From Alcanivorax sp. (lineage in GTDB: Bacteria > Pseudomonadota > Gammaproteobacteria > Pseudomonadales > Alcanivoracaceae), in NCBI RefSeq assembly GCF_002733835.1, contig NZ_NVWY01000005.1, forward strand, positions 1-64,000: a stretch of DNA of 64,000 nt. The letters are read 5' to 3'. Made by a program: the position numbers and the translations under genes. Positions within the stretch are counted from its first letter, which is position 1. Each line of letters opens with the position of its first letter. Positions 8,275 through 18,559 of this stretch are shown piece by piece. The notes beneath the pieces are model-generated. The model did no database searches. It worked only from the letters and a program-made list of their open reading frames with translations, and was not told the origin of the DNA.

Positions 8275-8847
8275 TTACGGACGGCCGGACAGGTAGTTGA
8301 TTTCTACGCGGCGGTTCTTGGCCCAGTCCATTTCACCGTGGCCAAAGGCTGCCGGCTTCTCTTCACCGTAGGAAACGATTTCCAGCTGTGAGGAAGCAAC
8401 ACCTTGTACGCGCAGGAACTTCTCTACCGCTTTGGAACGACGCTCGGACAGAGCAACGTTGTATTCACGGGTACCGCGCTCATCAGCGTGACCTTCCAGA
8501 CGAATTTTCGCGTTAGCGTTGTTCTTCAGGTAAGTCGCGTGGGCACGCAGGGTTTCGAAAGCCGCAGCCGGAACGGTGTTGCTGTCGAACGCGAAGTAGA
8601 TAACGCGAGAATCGGTAGTACCGTCATAGTTGGACGGATGGTTGTAGAAGTTGTCAGCAGTCAGCGGGATGCTGCTGGTGTCCGGCTTAACCGGCTCTGA
8701 CGGCTCAACCGGAGTCACCGGAGAAGTGTCAGTCTGCTGAGACATGTTGTCAGTGGCAGAAGTATCGTCTTCAGTCGGGGTGCTGGAACAGGCTGCCAGG
8801 GCAGCTGCCAACACAATGGCAAACAGCGGGTTAAGTAATGAACGCAT
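8275..8847 (-). CDS. pal: Peptidoglycan-associated lipoprotein Pal
   Basis: 190 aa outer-membrane lipoprotein with lipobox LAAC (residues 17-20). An acidic, Ser/Thr/Pro-rich linker follows, with a short repeated PVTPVEPSEPVKP stretch. The OmpA-like peptidoglycan-binding domain includes YFAFDSNTV, LEGHADERGTREYN and ALSERRSKAVEKFL. Pal anchors the outer membrane to peptidoglycan and binds TolB. It lies 45 bp after tolB. Confidence 0.98.
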   Translation of the reverse strand: MRSLLNPLFAIVLAAALAACSSTPTEDDTSATDNMSQQTDTSPVTPVEPSEPVKPDTSSIPLTADNFYNHPSNYDGTTDSRVIYFAFDSNTVPAAAFETLRAHATYLKNNANAKIRLEGHADERGTREYNVALSERRSKAVEKFLRVQGVASSQLEIVSYGEEKPAAFGHGEMDWAKNRRVEINYLSGRP

Positions 8848-8892
8848 GCGAAAAGCTCCTATAATTTCCTAGTATTGGACTCCGAGAACCAC

Positions 8893-10215
8893 TCAGAGGA
8901 ACGGCGACCATGCCGGTTCTCTGACTTCCCCTTCCTTCGACGGCAGCTCAACTTTCACTCTGCCATCGATGGATACGGCTTCCAGAACCCCCGTTCCCCC
9001 GTGTTGCGTCCCGTAAATTACCATACTTCCATTGGGCGCAACACTGGGCGATTCATCCATATCGGTGCGGGTCACAATATTAAATGTGCCGCGCTGGAGG
9101 TCCTGCACACCGACATTGAAATTTCCATTTCGCCGGTGCACATAAACGAGATAGCGACCGTCGGGGGTGACATCCGAGCGCGCATTATAGGCGCCCTGGA
9201 ACGAAACCCGCCGGACCGACTTATCATTTATGTTCAGTTTGTAAATCTGTGGGCCACCGGAACGGCTGGAGGTAAACACCAGGTGCTCACCATCCGGTAA
9301 CCAGCGCGGCTCGGTATCAATGCCGTAATTGTTGGTTAACCGGGTCAGTGCCTTGGTCGACAGATTCAACATATAAATTTCGGGATTACCGTCCCGCGAC
9401 AACGTTAACGCCAGCTTCTGGCCATCCGGTGACCAGTCAGGGGCACCGTTGATGCCGCTGAAACTGGACACTTTTTCCCGCTCGGTGGTGGCCAGGCTGT
9501 GAATATAAATGGCCGGGCGTCCCTGGTCTTCAAAAGAAACGTAAGCAATTTTCCTGCCATCCGGTGACCAGGTAGGGCTCATGATCGGCTCTTTACTACG
9601 CAGAATCGTGGTCACACGATGGCCATCCGCATCCGCATATTGCAACTGATACGGGTTGGCATCATGACGATTGTGTGTCACATAAAGAATCTTGGTGGAA
9701 AAGGCACCGGGAATACCGGTGAGCTGTTCATAGATACGGTCACTGATGGCATGGGCCACATCGCGCAGCTGCGACTCTGGCGGACGGTAGGTTTCCGACA
9801 TCAGTTTTTTCTGCCGGGCCACATCGAATAGCGCATAGCTGACTTCATAACCACCGGTTTCCTGGCGCTTCATGCTGCCCGTGATCACGTATTCCGTGCC
9901 CAGCACCTTGAAGTCCCGGTAGATCATTTCCTGTTCATTACGGGGCCGACTGAGCATGTCTTCCGGCGGCAGCGGCTTGAACTGGCCACTGCGATGCAGG
10001 TCGGCCTGAATAATCTCGGACACATCTTCCGGCGCATTTTGCGCGCCATCAAAGGGCACGACTGCGATCGGCACCGCGTCCACGCGCCCTTCTGTTACCT
10101 TGATCAACAACTCAGCCTGGGCATTTACCATCCACAGGGCGGCCATCAGGGCGATGCTGACTTGTGTCCACACTTTGCGTTTACAGGTTTGCTGCATCCT
10201 TAACACACTTCTCAT
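8893..10215 (-). CDS. tolB: Tol-Pal system protein TolB
   Basis: 440 aa. The signal peptide ends near VNAQA; an alternative start is the Met at residue 7. An N-terminal domain ([21 protein letters not shown]) is followed by a six-bladed beta-propeller with repeated [29 protein letters not shown] and [14 protein letters not shown] blades. TolB binds Pal in the periplasm. Its start overlaps the tolA stop (ATGA). Confidence 0.98.
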   Translation of the reverse strand: MRSVLRMQQTCKRKVWTQVSIALMAALWMVNAQAELLIKVTEGRVDAVPIAVVPFDGAQNAPEDVSEIIQADLHRSGQFKPLPPEDMLSRPRNEQEMIYRDFKVLGTEYVITGSMKRQETGGYEVSYALFDVARQKKLMSETYRPPESQLRDVAHAISDRIYEQLTGIPGAFSTKILYVTHNRHDANPYQLQYADADGHRVTTILRSKEPIMSPTWSPDGRKIAYVSFEDQGRPAIYIHSLATTEREKVSSFSGINGAPDWSPDGQKLALTLSRDGNPEIYMLNLSTKALTRLTNNYGIDTEPRWLPDGEHLVFTSSRSGGPQIYKLNINDKSVRRVSFQGAYNARSDVTPDGRYLVYVHRRNGNFNVGVQDLQRGTFNIVTRTDMDESPSVAPNGSMVIYGTQHGGTGVLEAVSIDGRVKVELPSKEGEVREPAWSPFL

Positions 10216-10994
10216 TGTGCAACTCCAGGATCAAATTCGATCACCAGTGAGCGAAACTGTTCGTTAAACAGCTGGCCATCCGGTACCGGTAGCGGGCTGG
10301 CCAACTTGACGGCATTCATGACCGATTCGTCGAAATCCGGGTAACCACTGCTTTGTGCCACCGATACATTGATCACTTCACCGCCCGGGATCATCTGTAT
10401 TTTAACCCGCGTGGTGATGTCATCCCGGTTACGGTAATTGCCGGGAATCCGCCAACGCTGCCCCACATGGGCGGCGATGGCGTCGGTAAAACTGGCCACT
10501 TCAGCGTCAGCCTGATCCGCATTGCTGGCCGCTTCCTGATCGGGCTGATCAGACGCCTTGCTCTGCCTGTCCATTTCCAGCTCTTCCTCGGCCAGCATTT
10601 CTTCCACGCTGGGAGTGTCAATGTCAGGCACCGCCGGTTTCGGATCCGGTTTGGGCGCTGGCTTCGGGTCCGGCTTCTTCACCGGATCCGGTTTCTTTTC
10701 CGGCGCCGGCTTGGGCTTGGGTTTTGGCGCGGGCTTGGGCTTTGGCTCCGTTTTCGGTTCAGGCTTGGGTTTCGGTTTCGCAGCAGGCTTGGGCGTCGGC
10801 TTCACTTCTGTTTTCGGCTTCGCCACGGGCGCTTTCTGTTGTTTCGAGCGCTCCACCATGGTGGCCTTTACATGAGGCGGCACCACGGGGGCCTTGTGCA
10901 GAGACGGGTCCGTGCTCCAGCTAAACACCAGCAACCCGAATACCAGCAGGTGGATAAACAGCGTGAACAGCAACCCAACGCGGCGATCACTCAT
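10212..10994 (-). CDS. tolA: Tol-Pal system protein TolA
   Basis: 260 aa. One N-terminal TM helix ([19 protein letters not shown]) is followed by a long Pro-Lys linker made of PKPKPEPK-type repeats (residues about 50-115), then an acidic segment and a C-terminal domain related to TolA-III/TonB ([26 protein letters not shown]). The linker resembles that of TonB rather than the Ala-Lys helical domain II of E. coli TolA, and the protein is much shorter (E. coli about 420 aa). Position between tolR and tolB fixes the identity. It overlaps tolR by 8 bp. Confidence 0.93.
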   Translation of the reverse strand: MSDRRVGLLFTLFIHLLVFGLLVFSWSTDPSLHKAPVVPPHVKATMVERSKQQKAPVAKPKTEVKPTPKPAAKPKPKPEPKTEPKPKPAPKPKPKPAPEKKPDPVKKPDPKPAPKPDPKPAVPDIDTPSVEEMLAEEELEMDRQSKASDQPDQEAASNADQADAEVASFTDAIAAHVGQRWRIPGNYRNRDDITTRVKIQMIPGGEVINVSVAQSSGYPDFDESVMNAVKLASPLPVPDGQLFNEQFRSLVIEFDPGVAQ

Positions 10995-11430
10995 TGCGTC
11001 CCTGCGGTTCTGTCACCAACCCCAGCTGGGAAATACCCGCTTCCTGTAACGCGCCCATCAGCGATACCACCCGGGCGTAGGCCACGTTGCCATCGCCTTC
11101 CACCAGAAACAGGGTGGATGGTTTATGCTTGTGGATGCGTAGCACATGGCCTTTCACCGTCTCCAGGCTGGACGACTTCTGGCTCTCGCCACCCACATCA
11201 ATGAAATAACTGCCATCGGCGGTAACGGAAATGATCACCGGTTCGTTCTTGGTGGTATCAATGGGATCGCTGTTACTGTCCGGCAGGTCCACATTGATGC
11301 CCTGGGTCATCATCGGCGCCGTGGCCATGAAGATCACCAGCAGTACCAGCATCACATCGATGTAGGGCACCACGTTCATCTCGGCAACGAGCTTGCGCGG
11401 CACCCGTATCTTTACGCCGCTCATGCTCAT
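10987..11430 (-). CDS. tolR: Tol-Pal system protein TolR
   Basis: 147 aa of the ExbD/TolR family. A single TM helix near residues 20-40 carries the proton-channel aspartate (EMNVVPYIDVMLVLLVIFM), followed by the periplasmic domain with VDLPDSNSD. With TolQ it energises TolA from the proton motive force. It overlaps tolQ by 4 bp and tolA by 8 bp, indicating coupled translation. Confidence 0.97.
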   Translation of the reverse strand: MSMSGVKIRVPRKLVAEMNVVPYIDVMLVLLVIFMATAPMMTQGINVDLPDSNSDPIDTTKNEPVIISVTADGSYFIDVGGESQKSSSLETVKGHVLRIHKHKPSTLFLVEGDGNVAYARVVSLMGALQEAGISQLGLVTEPQGRNE

Positions 11431-12113
11431 GCTCCGCGCCCGTGGGCCTGACGGTGGAGTACGGAAGAAAACTCTTCCGCAAACATCTCATTTTCCGTCA
11501 GCAGGGCGTCGCTCTGGGCGGAGAAGCGGTTATAAGCCATCACCGCCGGGATCGCCGCGAACAGGCCAATGGCCGTGGCAATCAGCGCTTCTGCGATACC
11601 CGGGGCCACCACACTGAGGGTCGCCTGCTTCACGTTGGCCAGCGCCATAAAGGAGTTCATGATGCCCCAGACGGTACCAAACAGGCCCACATAGGGACTG
11701 GTAGAACCGACCGTGGCCAGAAACGGCAAGTGTTTGGTCAGGCGAGTCTGCTCACGCTGCAGGGCCACGCGCATGGCCCGTTGAGCACCATCCATGACCG
11801 CTTCGGCACCACGGGTACTTTTGGAAAGCCGAACAAATTCCTGAAAACCGGCACGGAAAATGGCTTCAGTGCCGGAGTCCACATCCGGGTCCTTGCGGCT
11901 CTGGTTGTAGAGGGACGCCAGATCATCGCTGGACCAGAACTTTTCCTCAAAGGCACGGCCCGCACGATGGGCACGGCCGAGCACCCGGAAACGGCCCACA
12001 ATCATGTACCAGGACGTCAGTGACGCCAGAATCAACAGCGCCATCACCAGCTGCACCACCACGGTGGCATTGCTGATCAAACTGACGACAGACATGTCGG
12101 ATGCCTCAACCAT
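11427..12113 (-). CDS. tolQ: Tol-Pal system protein TolQ
   Basis: 228 aa, ExbB/TolQ/MotA family. Three TM helices: residues about 8-33, 135-160 and 168-195. The last contains AEALIATAIGLFAAIPAVMAY, and the conserved GLFGTVWGIMNSF lies before TM2. Forms the inner-membrane motor with TolR. Overlaps ybgC by 8 bp. Confidence 0.97.
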   Translation of the reverse strand: MVEASDMSVVSLISNATVVVQLVMALLILASLTSWYMIVGRFRVLGRAHRAGRAFEEKFWSSDDLASLYNQSRKDPDVDSGTEAIFRAGFQEFVRLSKSTRGAEAVMDGAQRAMRVALQREQTRLTKHLPFLATVGSTSPYVGLFGTVWGIMNSFMALANVKQATLSVVAPGIAEALIATAIGLFAAIPAVMAYNRFSAQSDALLTENEMFAEEFSSVLHRQAHGRGA

Positions 12114-12549
12114 GTAGCCCTTCTCCTTTGCTGGCCGCGCTAAATTTTTTATACAGTGACGGCGGAAGTGCCGACGGCTTCAGGGTATCGGCGCTCACGC
12201 AGGCCACTTTAATCTCTGCCTGGCAGATTAAGGCGCCCGTTTTACGCACCTGCTGATCAAACACCAGCGTGGCCTTACCCAGTTTTTTCAATGAGGCTGT
12301 CACCGTCAGCGCATCATCAATACGTGCCGGTTGGCGATACTGCACATTGGCGGAATGCACCACAAACTGAAAGTTTTCATCCGCCAGCGCATAATGCTGA
12401 TAGCCCAGCGTGCGCAGAAACTCGGTGCGCGCCCGCTCCATGAATTTCAGATAATTCACGTAATAGACAATGCCACCAGCATCAGTGTCTTCGATGTAGA
12501 CGCGCACCGGCAGGGTAAATTCCCCGTTTTCCTGATCTTTTTCAATCAT
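12106..12549 (-). CDS. ybgC: Acyl-CoA thioesterase YbgC (Tol-Pal associated)
   Basis: 147 aa from the ATG at 12549, which lies inside the last codons of ruvB (AATGATTGA). Upstream in-frame starts would run far into ruvB and are unlikely. Hot-dog fold 4-hydroxybenzoyl-CoA thioesterase type: [30 protein letters not shown] holds the catalytic Asp (DTDAGG). The family hydrolyses short-chain acyl-CoA or acts with the acyl-carrier/phospholipid machinery. First gene of the tol operon. Confidence 0.95.
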   Translation of the reverse strand: MIEKDQENGEFTLPVRVYIEDTDAGGIVYYVNYLKFMERARTEFLRTLGYQHYALADENFQFVVHSANVQYRQPARIDDALTVTASLKKLGKATLVFDQQVRKTGALICQAEIKVACVSADTLKPSALPPSLYKKFSAASKGEGLHG

Positions 12550-13570
12550 TAAACAAATCACCGTCACGGCGGGGACGCTGCAGGCCAAAATGGCGCCAGG
12601 CATGATTGGTCACCGCCCGCCCGCGCGGGGTGCGCTGAATGAAGCCCTGCTGAATCAGGTAAGGCTCCACCACCTCTTCCAGGGTGCCGGAGTCTTCATT
12701 GAGCGCCGCCGCCAGGGATTCCAGCCCCACCGGCCCGCCATCAAATTTGTGCATTATCATGTCCAGCAAGCGGCGGTCGGTGCCATCCAGGCCACAACTA
12801 TCCACTTCCAGCATGTCCAGAGCCCGCTGAGCGATGTCTTCGGTAATGCGGCCATCGCCTTTCACTTCGGCGTAATCACGCACTCGGCGCAACAGGCGAT
12901 TGGCAATACGGGGGGTTCCCCGGGCCCGGCGTGCCACTTCCAAGGCTCCCGCCTTTTCAATGGGGATGGCCAGGATGTCGCAGGCGCGGCTGACAATGTC
13001 GGACAGGTCATCCACGGAATAGAATTCGAGGCGTTGCACAATGCCGAAGCGATCGCGCAATGGAGCGGTGAGCAAACCGGCGCGGGTGGTCGCCCCCACC
13101 AGGGTAAACGGCGGCAGATCCAGCTTGATCGAGCGAGCGGCCGGGCCTTCACCGATCATGATATCCAGCTGATAGTCTTCCATGGCCGGGTAGAGAATTT
13201 CCTCTACCACCGGAGAGAGGCGGTGGATTTCATCCACAAACAGCACGTCGCCCTCTTCCAGATTGGTCAGGATAGCCGCCAGATCTCCGGCTTTTTCCAA
13301 CACCGGACCGGATGTGGACTTGAGTTCGCAGCCCATTTCACGGGCAATAATGTGCGCAAGGGTCGTCTTGCCGAGACCCGGCGGGCCAAAAATAAGGGTA
13401 TGGTCGAGCGCTTCATCGCGGCCGCGCGCGGCATCAATAAAGATTTCCAGGCGCTCGCTGACTTTCGCCTGCCCGTGATAATCCGCCAGGCTGGCCGGGC
13501 GAATGGCCCTGTCCTGTTGCTCTTCGTGGCTGCCAACCGCAGCCGCGGTAATGACTCGTTCGTTATCCAT
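12542..13570 (-). CDS. ruvB: Holliday junction branch-migration ATPase RuvB
   Basis: 342 aa from the ATG at 13570 (MDNERVI), which matches the usual RuvB length; a longer in-frame start 51 bases upstream would add an unrelated tail. Walker [10 protein letters not shown], Walker B DEIHR, sensor GATTRAG, arginine finger region [20 protein letters not shown] and the C-terminal wing [14 protein letters not shown] are all intact. Drives branch migration with RuvA. Confidence 0.98.
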   Translation of the reverse strand: MDNERVITAAAVGSHEEQQDRAIRPASLADYHGQAKVSERLEIFIDAARGRDEALDHTLIFGPPGLGKTTLAHIIAREMGCELKSTSGPVLEKAGDLAAILTNLEEGDVLFVDEIHRLSPVVEEILYPAMEDYQLDIMIGEGPAARSIKLDLPPFTLVGATTRAGLLTAPLRDRFGIVQRLEFYSVDDLSDIVSRACDILAIPIEKAGALEVARRARGTPRIANRLLRRVRDYAEVKGDGRITEDIAQRALDMLEVDSCGLDGTDRRLLDMIMHKFDGGPVGLESLAAALNEDSGTLEEVVEPYLIQQGFIQRTPRGRAVTNHAWRHFGLQRPRRDGDLFND

Positions 13571-13681
13571 GCCTGCGGCGGGCTTGCCTCTACATCGTTG
13601 AATGTGGCTAGCGTAGCGCACCCTGATACCGAACTGCTATTACTGTTATCACAAAGTGAAGGGCGACATCAGGGTATCGCG

Positions 13682-14284
13682 CTAGCGGGCCAGGCTTTTG
13701 AGCGCCTTGCGGATTAATTGTTCACTGCTGAGGCCATCCTCATCCGCGGCTTTGGCCACCGCCGCGGATGCATCCTTGTTGCGATAGCCCAGCGCTTCCA
13801 GGGCGGCAATGGCATCGCTACGGGCGTCATCGGGCTGTCGGGTATCCACCAGACCGGGCAGATTCACCGGGCCGCCGTCAATTTTGTCGAGCCGATCGCT
13901 CATTTCGATCACCAGCCTCTCGGCGGTTTTCTTGCCAATGCCCGGCACCTTCACCAATGAGGTCGTGTCCTGATCCTGAATACAGCGTGCCAGTCGATCC
14001 GCTTCGATGCCGGACAGAATCGCCAGGGCCATTTTCGGCCCCACGCCGTTTACCTTGATCAAGGCGCGAAACAACTCTCGCTCATAACGGTCGGCAAAGC
14101 CATACAACAGCTGGGCGTCTTCGCGGACCACAAAATGGGTATGCAGGGTCAATTCTGCGCCCGCGTCGGGCAGGTCGTAGAACACGGTCATGGGGGCTTC
14201 CACTTCGTAGCCAACGCCGCTCACATCCAGCAGCAATACCGGAGGGCGTTTTTCCAGCAAGGTTCCGCGAAGTTGTCCGATCAT
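13682..14284 (-). CDS. ruvA: Holliday junction DNA helicase subunit RuvA
   Basis: 200 aa. OB-fold start MIGQLRGTLLEKRPP, helix-hairpin-helix KVNGVGPKMALAILSG and KVPGIGKKTAERLVIEM, and a C-terminal RuvB-binding three-helix domain (SDAIAALEALGYRNKDA). Binds four-way junctions and recruits RuvB. 41 bp after ruvC; 111 bp before ruvB. Confidence 0.98.
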   Translation of the reverse strand: MIGQLRGTLLEKRPPVLLLDVSGVGYEVEAPMTVFYDLPDAGAELTLHTHFVVREDAQLLYGFADRYERELFRALIKVNGVGPKMALAILSGIEADRLARCIQDQDTTSLVKVPGIGKKTAERLVIEMSDRLDKIDGGPVNLPGLVDTRQPDDARSDAIAALEALGYRNKDASAAVAKAADEDGLSSEQLIRKALKSLAR

Positions 14285-14325
14285 GGGGTTATCCGTGTTG
14301 TTAACGTGTAATTAAAGGCGCCAGC

Positions 14326-14844
14326 TTAACGAAGCCGCCCTCGCCTGACAGCCGTGGCACCGCCCATTCTGGCCAGAGAAACACGCATATGCGCATGGCA
14401 GAGGGCGATGGCCAACGCATCGGCAGCATCTTCCTGGGGGCGCTGTTCCAGCTTCAACAGGTACTTCACCATTTCCCCGACCTGGTTCTTTTCCGCGCCG
14501 CCTTTACCGACCACCGCCTGTTTTACCTGGCGAGCGGAATATTCGAACACCGGAACATGGGCCTGCATAACCGCAGCAATGGCAGCCCCCCTGGCCTGGC
14601 CCAGTTTCAGGGCGGAATCCGCATTGCGCGCCATAAAGACTTTTTCAATGCTGACTTCCGCCGGGCCGAATTCTTTCACCACCTGATCAATGCCCGCGAA
14701 TATTTCCCCCAGGCGCGGCGGCATCTCCTTGTGGGTGGTAGCGATGGTACCGAATGCCACGGCCCTGGAACGATTACCCACCTGCTCCACCAACCCGTAG
14801 CCGGTACGACGCGAGCCGGGATCGATACCTAAGATAAGCGCCAT
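14326..14844 (-). CDS. ruvC: Crossover junction endodeoxyribonuclease RuvC
   Basis: 172 aa from the ATG at 14844 ([17 protein letters not shown]), the normal RuvC start. Catalytic acidic residues: Asp7 (GIDPG), Glu near 66 (SIEKVF), and the Asp pair in [15 protein letters not shown]. Resolves Holliday junctions. Preceded by the heptad element that separates it from yebC. Confidence 0.97.
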   Translation of the reverse strand: MALILGIDPGSRRTGYGLVEQVGNRSRAVAFGTIATTHKEMPPRLGEIFAGIDQVVKEFGPAEVSIEKVFMARNADSALKLGQARGAAIAAVMQAHVPVFEYSARQVKQAVVGKGGAEKNQVGEMVKYLLKLEQRPQEDAADALAIALCHAHMRVSLARMGGATAVRRGRLR

Positions 14845-14919
14845 ATTTCTCTGACCGATAATGAAAAGACAGCTGCCTGATAGCTGGCCCAGTTCTACCC
14901 GAGCACTGTCCAAATGTCC

Positions 14920-15060
14920 AGCTTCTAGCTTCTAGCTTCTAGCTTCTAGCTTCTAGCTTCTAGCAAGATTGTGGCCCGGCACCAAAAATGCACAAGCTGA
15001 ATAACAAAAACCCCGACATAGCGGGGTTTTGGTTTTCCTCGTGGCTAGCAGCTCGCAGCT
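14920..15060. repeat. Heptad element, TAGCTTC type, between yebC and ruvC
   Basis: Left arm 14920-14964 is six perfect tandem copies of AGCTTCT plus AGC. Right arm 15044-15060, read on the other strand, is AGCTGCG AGCTGCT AGC, so the arms face each other as a degenerate inverted repeat about 80 bp apart. The yebC terminator (15005-15031) lies between them. Same design as the other heptad elements in the window. Confidence 0.75.
15005..15031 (-). terminator. Intrinsic terminator after yebC
   Basis: Stem AAAACCCCG / CGGGGTTTT with a 6-nt loop. On the minus strand it is followed by a U-run (TTTTTGTT). Located 36 bp downstream of the yebC stop and inside the heptad element. Confidence 0.8.
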
Positions 15061-15066
15061 AAATCG

Positions 15067-15804
15067 CTATTCTTCCGGCGCCGGCCAGCTGGCGTTGGTA
15101 TAGACGTTCTGCACGTCATCCAGATCTTCCAGCATGTCGATCATCTTCTGCACGGTTTCCGCAGTATCGGCATCCATTTCCGCTTCCGTGGACGGGTGCA
15201 TGGTGACTTCCGCTTCGGCGAACTCCAGCCCGGCTTCGCGCAGGGCATCAACCACTTCACCGAAACTCTTGTCCGGTGTGGTGGTGACCACAAAGCCGTC
15301 ATCGCCCACTTCTTCCACGTCTTCTGCGCCAGCTTCCAGAGCCACTTCCATCAACTTCTCTTCGTCTACCCCCGGCTCAAAGAAAATTTCGCCACGCTTG
15401 GTGAACAGGAAGGCCACAGAACCGCTGGTACCCAGATTACCGGCGAACTTGGAAAAGGCATGGCGCACTTCGGCCACGGTGCGGTTCACGTTATCGGTCA
15501 TGGTTTCTACCAGGACCGCCACGCCGCCCTTGCCGTAGCCTTCATAGGTGATTTCGTCCATGTTGCCGTCGTCATCACCGCCGGCACCACGCTTCACGGC
15601 CCGGTCGATGGTGTCGCGGGTCATGTTCTGCCCCAACGCCTTGTCGATAGCCGCGCGTAGACGCGGATTATCGTTGGGTTCGCCGCCACCCATCTTCGCG
15701 GCCACGGTGAGCTCACGAATCAGCTTGGTAAAAATCTTGCCGCGTTTGGCATCCTGGGCCGCCTTGCGGTGTTTGATGTTGGCCCACTTACTATGTCCTG
15801 CCAT
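15067..15804 (-). CDS. yebC: YebC/PmpR family DNA-binding regulatory protein
   Basis: 245 aa from [14 protein letters not shown], the invariant start of the family; an in-frame ATG eight codons upstream falls towards a repeat and is unlikely. Conserved blocks: [68 protein letters not shown]. Relatives act as transcriptional regulators or, in recent work, help ribosomes through difficult sequences. Between aspS and ruvC as in Pseudomonas. Confidence 0.96.
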   Translation of the reverse strand: MAGHSKWANIKHRKAAQDAKRGKIFTKLIRELTVAAKMGGGEPNDNPRLRAAIDKALGQNMTRDTIDRAVKRGAGGDDDGNMDEITYEGYGKGGVAVLVETMTDNVNRTVAEVRHAFSKFAGNLGTSGSVAFLFTKRGEIFFEPGVDEEKLMEVALEAGAEDVEEVGDDGFVVTTTPDKSFGEVVDALREAGLEFAEAEVTMHPSTEAEMDADTAETVQKMIDMLEDLDDVQNVYTNASWPAPEE

Positions 15805-15815
15805 ATTACCTCCGC

Positions 15816-15883
15816 CAGCACGCAGCACGCGTCACGCAACACATTTGCGGCACGCTTGTTTGCGTGAAGCGTGCTGCGTGGTG
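15816..15883. repeat. Heptad element, CAGCACG type, between aspS and yebC
   Basis: Left arm 15816-15838 reads CAGCACG CAGCACG CGTCACG CA. The right arm 15861-15883 on the opposite strand reads CACCACG CAGCACG CTTCACG CA (three mismatches). The inverted arms are about 22 bp apart, so the unit could fold into one hairpin in the aspS-yebC transcript. No U-tract. Confidence 0.7.
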
Positions 15884-15903
15884 CATGCCTGCGTCTTTCT
15901 ATA

Positions 15904-17667
15904 TCAACCTTCTTCTTTTCGTACCTGTACGCCCACTTCACGCAGCTGCTTGTTGTCCACCGGTGACGGCGCGTTGGTCATGGTGCACGCTGCGGTCTGG
16001 GTCTTCGGAAAAGCAATCACGTCACGGATCGACTCACAGCCGGTCATCAGCATGACCATGCGATCCAGACCGAACGCCAGACCACCGTGGGGCGGCGCGC
16101 CGTACTTCAAGCCGTCGAGCAGGAAGCCGAACTTCTCGTCCGCTTCTTCATCGGAAATGCCCAGGGCTTCAAAGACCGTGCGCTGCATGGCCGGGTTGTG
16201 GATACGGATGGAACCGCCACCCAGCTCGGTGCCGTTGAGCACCATATCATAGGCCCGCGACAGCGCTTCTGCCGGGTTGCTCTTGAGTTCTTCCGCGCTA
16301 CAGCTGGGCATGGTGAAGGGGTGATGCAGAGCGTGGTACTGCCCTTCGTCTTCCTCGAACATGGGGAAGTCCACGACCCACAACGGTGCCCACTCGCCTT
16401 CAACCAGGTTCAGGTCGTGGCCCACTTTAACGCGCAGGGCGCCGAGGGCTTCGTTGACGATCTTGGCCTTGTCGGCACCGAAGAAGATCAGGTCGCCGGT
16501 CTCGGCGCCGGTGCGCTCAAGAATGCCCTTGATGGCATCCTCAGTGAGGAATTTCAGGATCGGCGACTGCAGGCCTTCTGCGCCAGCGGCCAGGTCGTTG
16601 ACCTTGATATAGGCCAGCCCCTTGGCGCCATAGATGCTGACAAACTTGGTGTAGCCGTCGATATCCTTGCGCGACAAGGAGCAGCCGCCCGGTACACGCA
16701 TGGCCGCCACCCGGCCTTTCGGATCGTTGGCCGGGCCGGAGAATACCTTGAAGTCCACACCGGCCAGCAGATCGGCGATGTCGATCAGCTCCAGCGGGAT
16801 ACGCAGGTCCGGCTTGTCGGACCCGAAGCGCTGCATGGCTTCTGAGAACGGCATGCGCGGAAACTCCGGCAGGTCCACCGCCAGCAGCTCTTTAAATACC
16901 GAACGCACCATCCGCTCGGTAATCCCCATGATGTCTTCTTCCTCTACAAAGGAAGCTTCCAAATCAATCTGGGTAAACTCCGGCTGGCGATCGGCGCGCA
17001 GGTCTTCGTCACGGAAACACTTGGCAATCTGGTAGTAACGATCAAACCCCGCCACCATCAACAGCTGCTTGAACAGCTGCGGAGACTGCGGCAACGCAAA
17101 GAAGCTGCCGGGATGGGTTCGGCTGGGCACCAGATAATCACGGGCACCTTCCGGGGTAGCGCGGGTCAGGATCGGGGTTTCCACGTCCATGAAGCCTTCG
17201 CCTTCCAGGAAGGCACGGACCACGTGGGTCAGGCGCGAACGAAACTGGAAGTTTTTCAACACTTCCGGGCGACGCAGGTCCATGTAACGGTACTTGAGGC
17301 GCACCTCTTCACCGGCGGCGGAATGGGCATCCAGCTCGAACGGCGGCGTCTCGGCTTCATTGAGGATAGTCAGTTCCTTGCCCAGCACTTCGATGTCACC
17401 GGTGGACATCTTGCTGTTACGCACCGCTTCGTCACGCATGCGCACCCGGCCGCTCAGGCGCACGACATACTCGCTGCGCACTTTATCGGCCAGGGCAAAA
17501 GCTTCCACCGTATCCGGGTCGAAGACCACCTGCACCAGACCATTGCGATCGCGCAGGTCGAGGAAGATCACCCCACCATGGTCACGGCGGCGACTAACCC
17601 AACCGCAAAGCTCTACTGTTTCTCCGTCGTGGGAGGCTCGCAAATCACCGCAATAATGGCTTCGCAT
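15904..17667 (-). CDS. aspS: Aspartyl-tRNA synthetase
   Basis: 587 aa, bacterial-type class II synthetase with the GAD insertion. The N-terminal OB anticodon domain begins [32 protein letters not shown]. Class II motif 2 region: [28 protein letters not shown]; motif 3: [16 protein letters not shown]. Attaches aspartate to tRNA-Asp. First gene of the long minus-strand backbone. Confidence 0.98.
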   Translation of the reverse strand: MRSHYCGDLRASHDGETVELCGWVSRRRDHGGVIFLDLRDRNGLVQVVFDPDTVEAFALADKVRSEYVVRLSGRVRMRDEAVRNSKMSTGDIEVLGKELTILNEAETPPFELDAHSAAGEEVRLKYRYMDLRRPEVLKNFQFRSRLTHVVRAFLEGEGFMDVETPILTRATPEGARDYLVPSRTHPGSFFALPQSPQLFKQLLMVAGFDRYYQIAKCFRDEDLRADRQPEFTQIDLEASFVEEEDIMGITERMVRSVFKELLAVDLPEFPRMPFSEAMQRFGSDKPDLRIPLELIDIADLLAGVDFKVFSGPANDPKGRVAAMRVPGGCSLSRKDIDGYTKFVSIYGAKGLAYIKVNDLAAGAEGLQSPILKFLTEDAIKGILERTGAETGDLIFFGADKAKIVNEALGALRVKVGHDLNLVEGEWAPLWVVDFPMFEEDEGQYHALHHPFTMPSCSAEELKSNPAEALSRAYDMVLNGTELGGGSIRIHNPAMQRTVFEALGISDEEADEKFGFLLDGLKYGAPPHGGLAFGLDRMVMLMTGCESIRDVIAFPKTQTAACTMTNAPSPVDNKQLREVGVQVRKEEG

Positions 17668-18046
17668 GCTTAACGTCCGCTTCTATTCTGATTACGCCGT
17701 CCGGCTCATTGAAGGCGATCCCAGGCTCGCTGGAACCTGCCCCGACGCCGGACCACTGAAAAAGGCGCCACAGTATAGCGATTCAACCGTCCCCGAGCCA
17801 TGCCAGACGGCGATTCACTGCCAAACGGGCCACATGCCTACCTAATTTCACAAAATACCTTGAAAAATAGTGTCTCAACGCCTTGTGCCCTGAAAATCCA
17901 TGACATATAAAAGATGCGAACCCTATCAGGGGGCCACTGTGTTGTGCAGTCCAGGGCCATACCTGACAAGGAAGCACCGCCGGTTATCCGCACCATTGCG
18001 GAACCAATACAACATCAGGAAGACACCAATAAGGGGTAAGCAATCC
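17668..18046. other. Intergenic region between divergent aspS and the HU-like gene
   Basis: About 380 bp without a supported gene. It must hold the aspS promoter (minus strand) and the HU promoter at 17883-17911, followed by a roughly 130-nt leader before the HU start. I see no riboswitch-like architecture that I recognise. Confidence 0.6.
17883..17911 (+). promoter_or_regulatory. Sigma-70-like promoter of the HU-family gene
   Basis: -35 TTGTGC (17883-17888), 17-bp spacer, -10 TATAAA (17906-17911). The predicted transcript has a leader of about 130 nt before the ATG at 18047. Confidence 0.5.
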
Positions 18047-18421
18047 ATGGCTGCAAAGAAAAAGACAGCTGCTAAAGCATCCAGCGCTACAGCGGCTCGC
18101 AAGGTGAAAACCATCACCGAACCGATGAACAAAACCCAGATCGTTAACCAGATCAGTGAAACCACCGGCCTGACCAAGAAAGACGTCAACGCGGTTTTCG
18201 ACGAACTTGCCGATATCATGGAAGGTCACCTGAAAAAGCGTGGCGCTGGCCAGTTCACCCTGCCGGGCCTGCTGAAAATCGTGACCCAGAAAAAACCCGC
18301 CACCAAAGCACGCAAGGGCATCAACCCGTTCACCGGGGAAGCCACCACCTTCGCAGCCAAACCTGCCCGCACCATGGTCAAGGTTCGCCCGCTGAAGAAA
18401 CTGAAAGATATGACCGCCTGA
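18047..18421 (+). CDS. HU/IHF-family DNA-binding protein
   Basis: 124 aa from MAAKKKTAAKASS, preceded by an AAGGGG ribosome-binding site at 18031-18036; longer upstream starts read through non-coding leader. A Lys/Ala-rich N-terminal tail of about 25 residues precedes the HU fold (NKTQIVNQISETTGLTKKDVNAVFDELADIM). The DNA-contacting arm is GQFTLPGLLKIVTQKKPATKARKGINPFTGE. Canonical HU is about 90 aa, so this is the tailed HU-like form. Likely nucleoid-associated. Confidence 0.9.
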   Translation: MAAKKKTAAKASSATAARKVKTITEPMNKTQIVNQISETTGLTKKDVNAVFDELADIMEGHLKKRGAGQFTLPGLLKIVTQKKPATKARKGINPFTGEATTFAAKPARTMVKVRPLKKLKDMTA

Positions 18422-18432
18422 TTCATGCTCCA

Positions 18433-18457
18433 CCACCGGGTGCCTGGCGCCCGGTGG
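18433..18457 (+). terminator. Hairpin after the HU-like gene
   Basis: Perfect 8-bp stem CCACCGGG / CCCGGTGG with a 9-nt loop, 12 bp after the HU stop. No U-tract follows, so termination strength is uncertain. Confidence 0.45.
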
Positions 18458-18559
18458 GCTCTCCCCGCCCATTTCATCGCGCCACCCCTGACTTTGCCCC
18501 ACGCTGGCCCCCAAAGGCCGCAAGCCTCTATAATGCCGCCGCATACGGAGGAGACCCCC

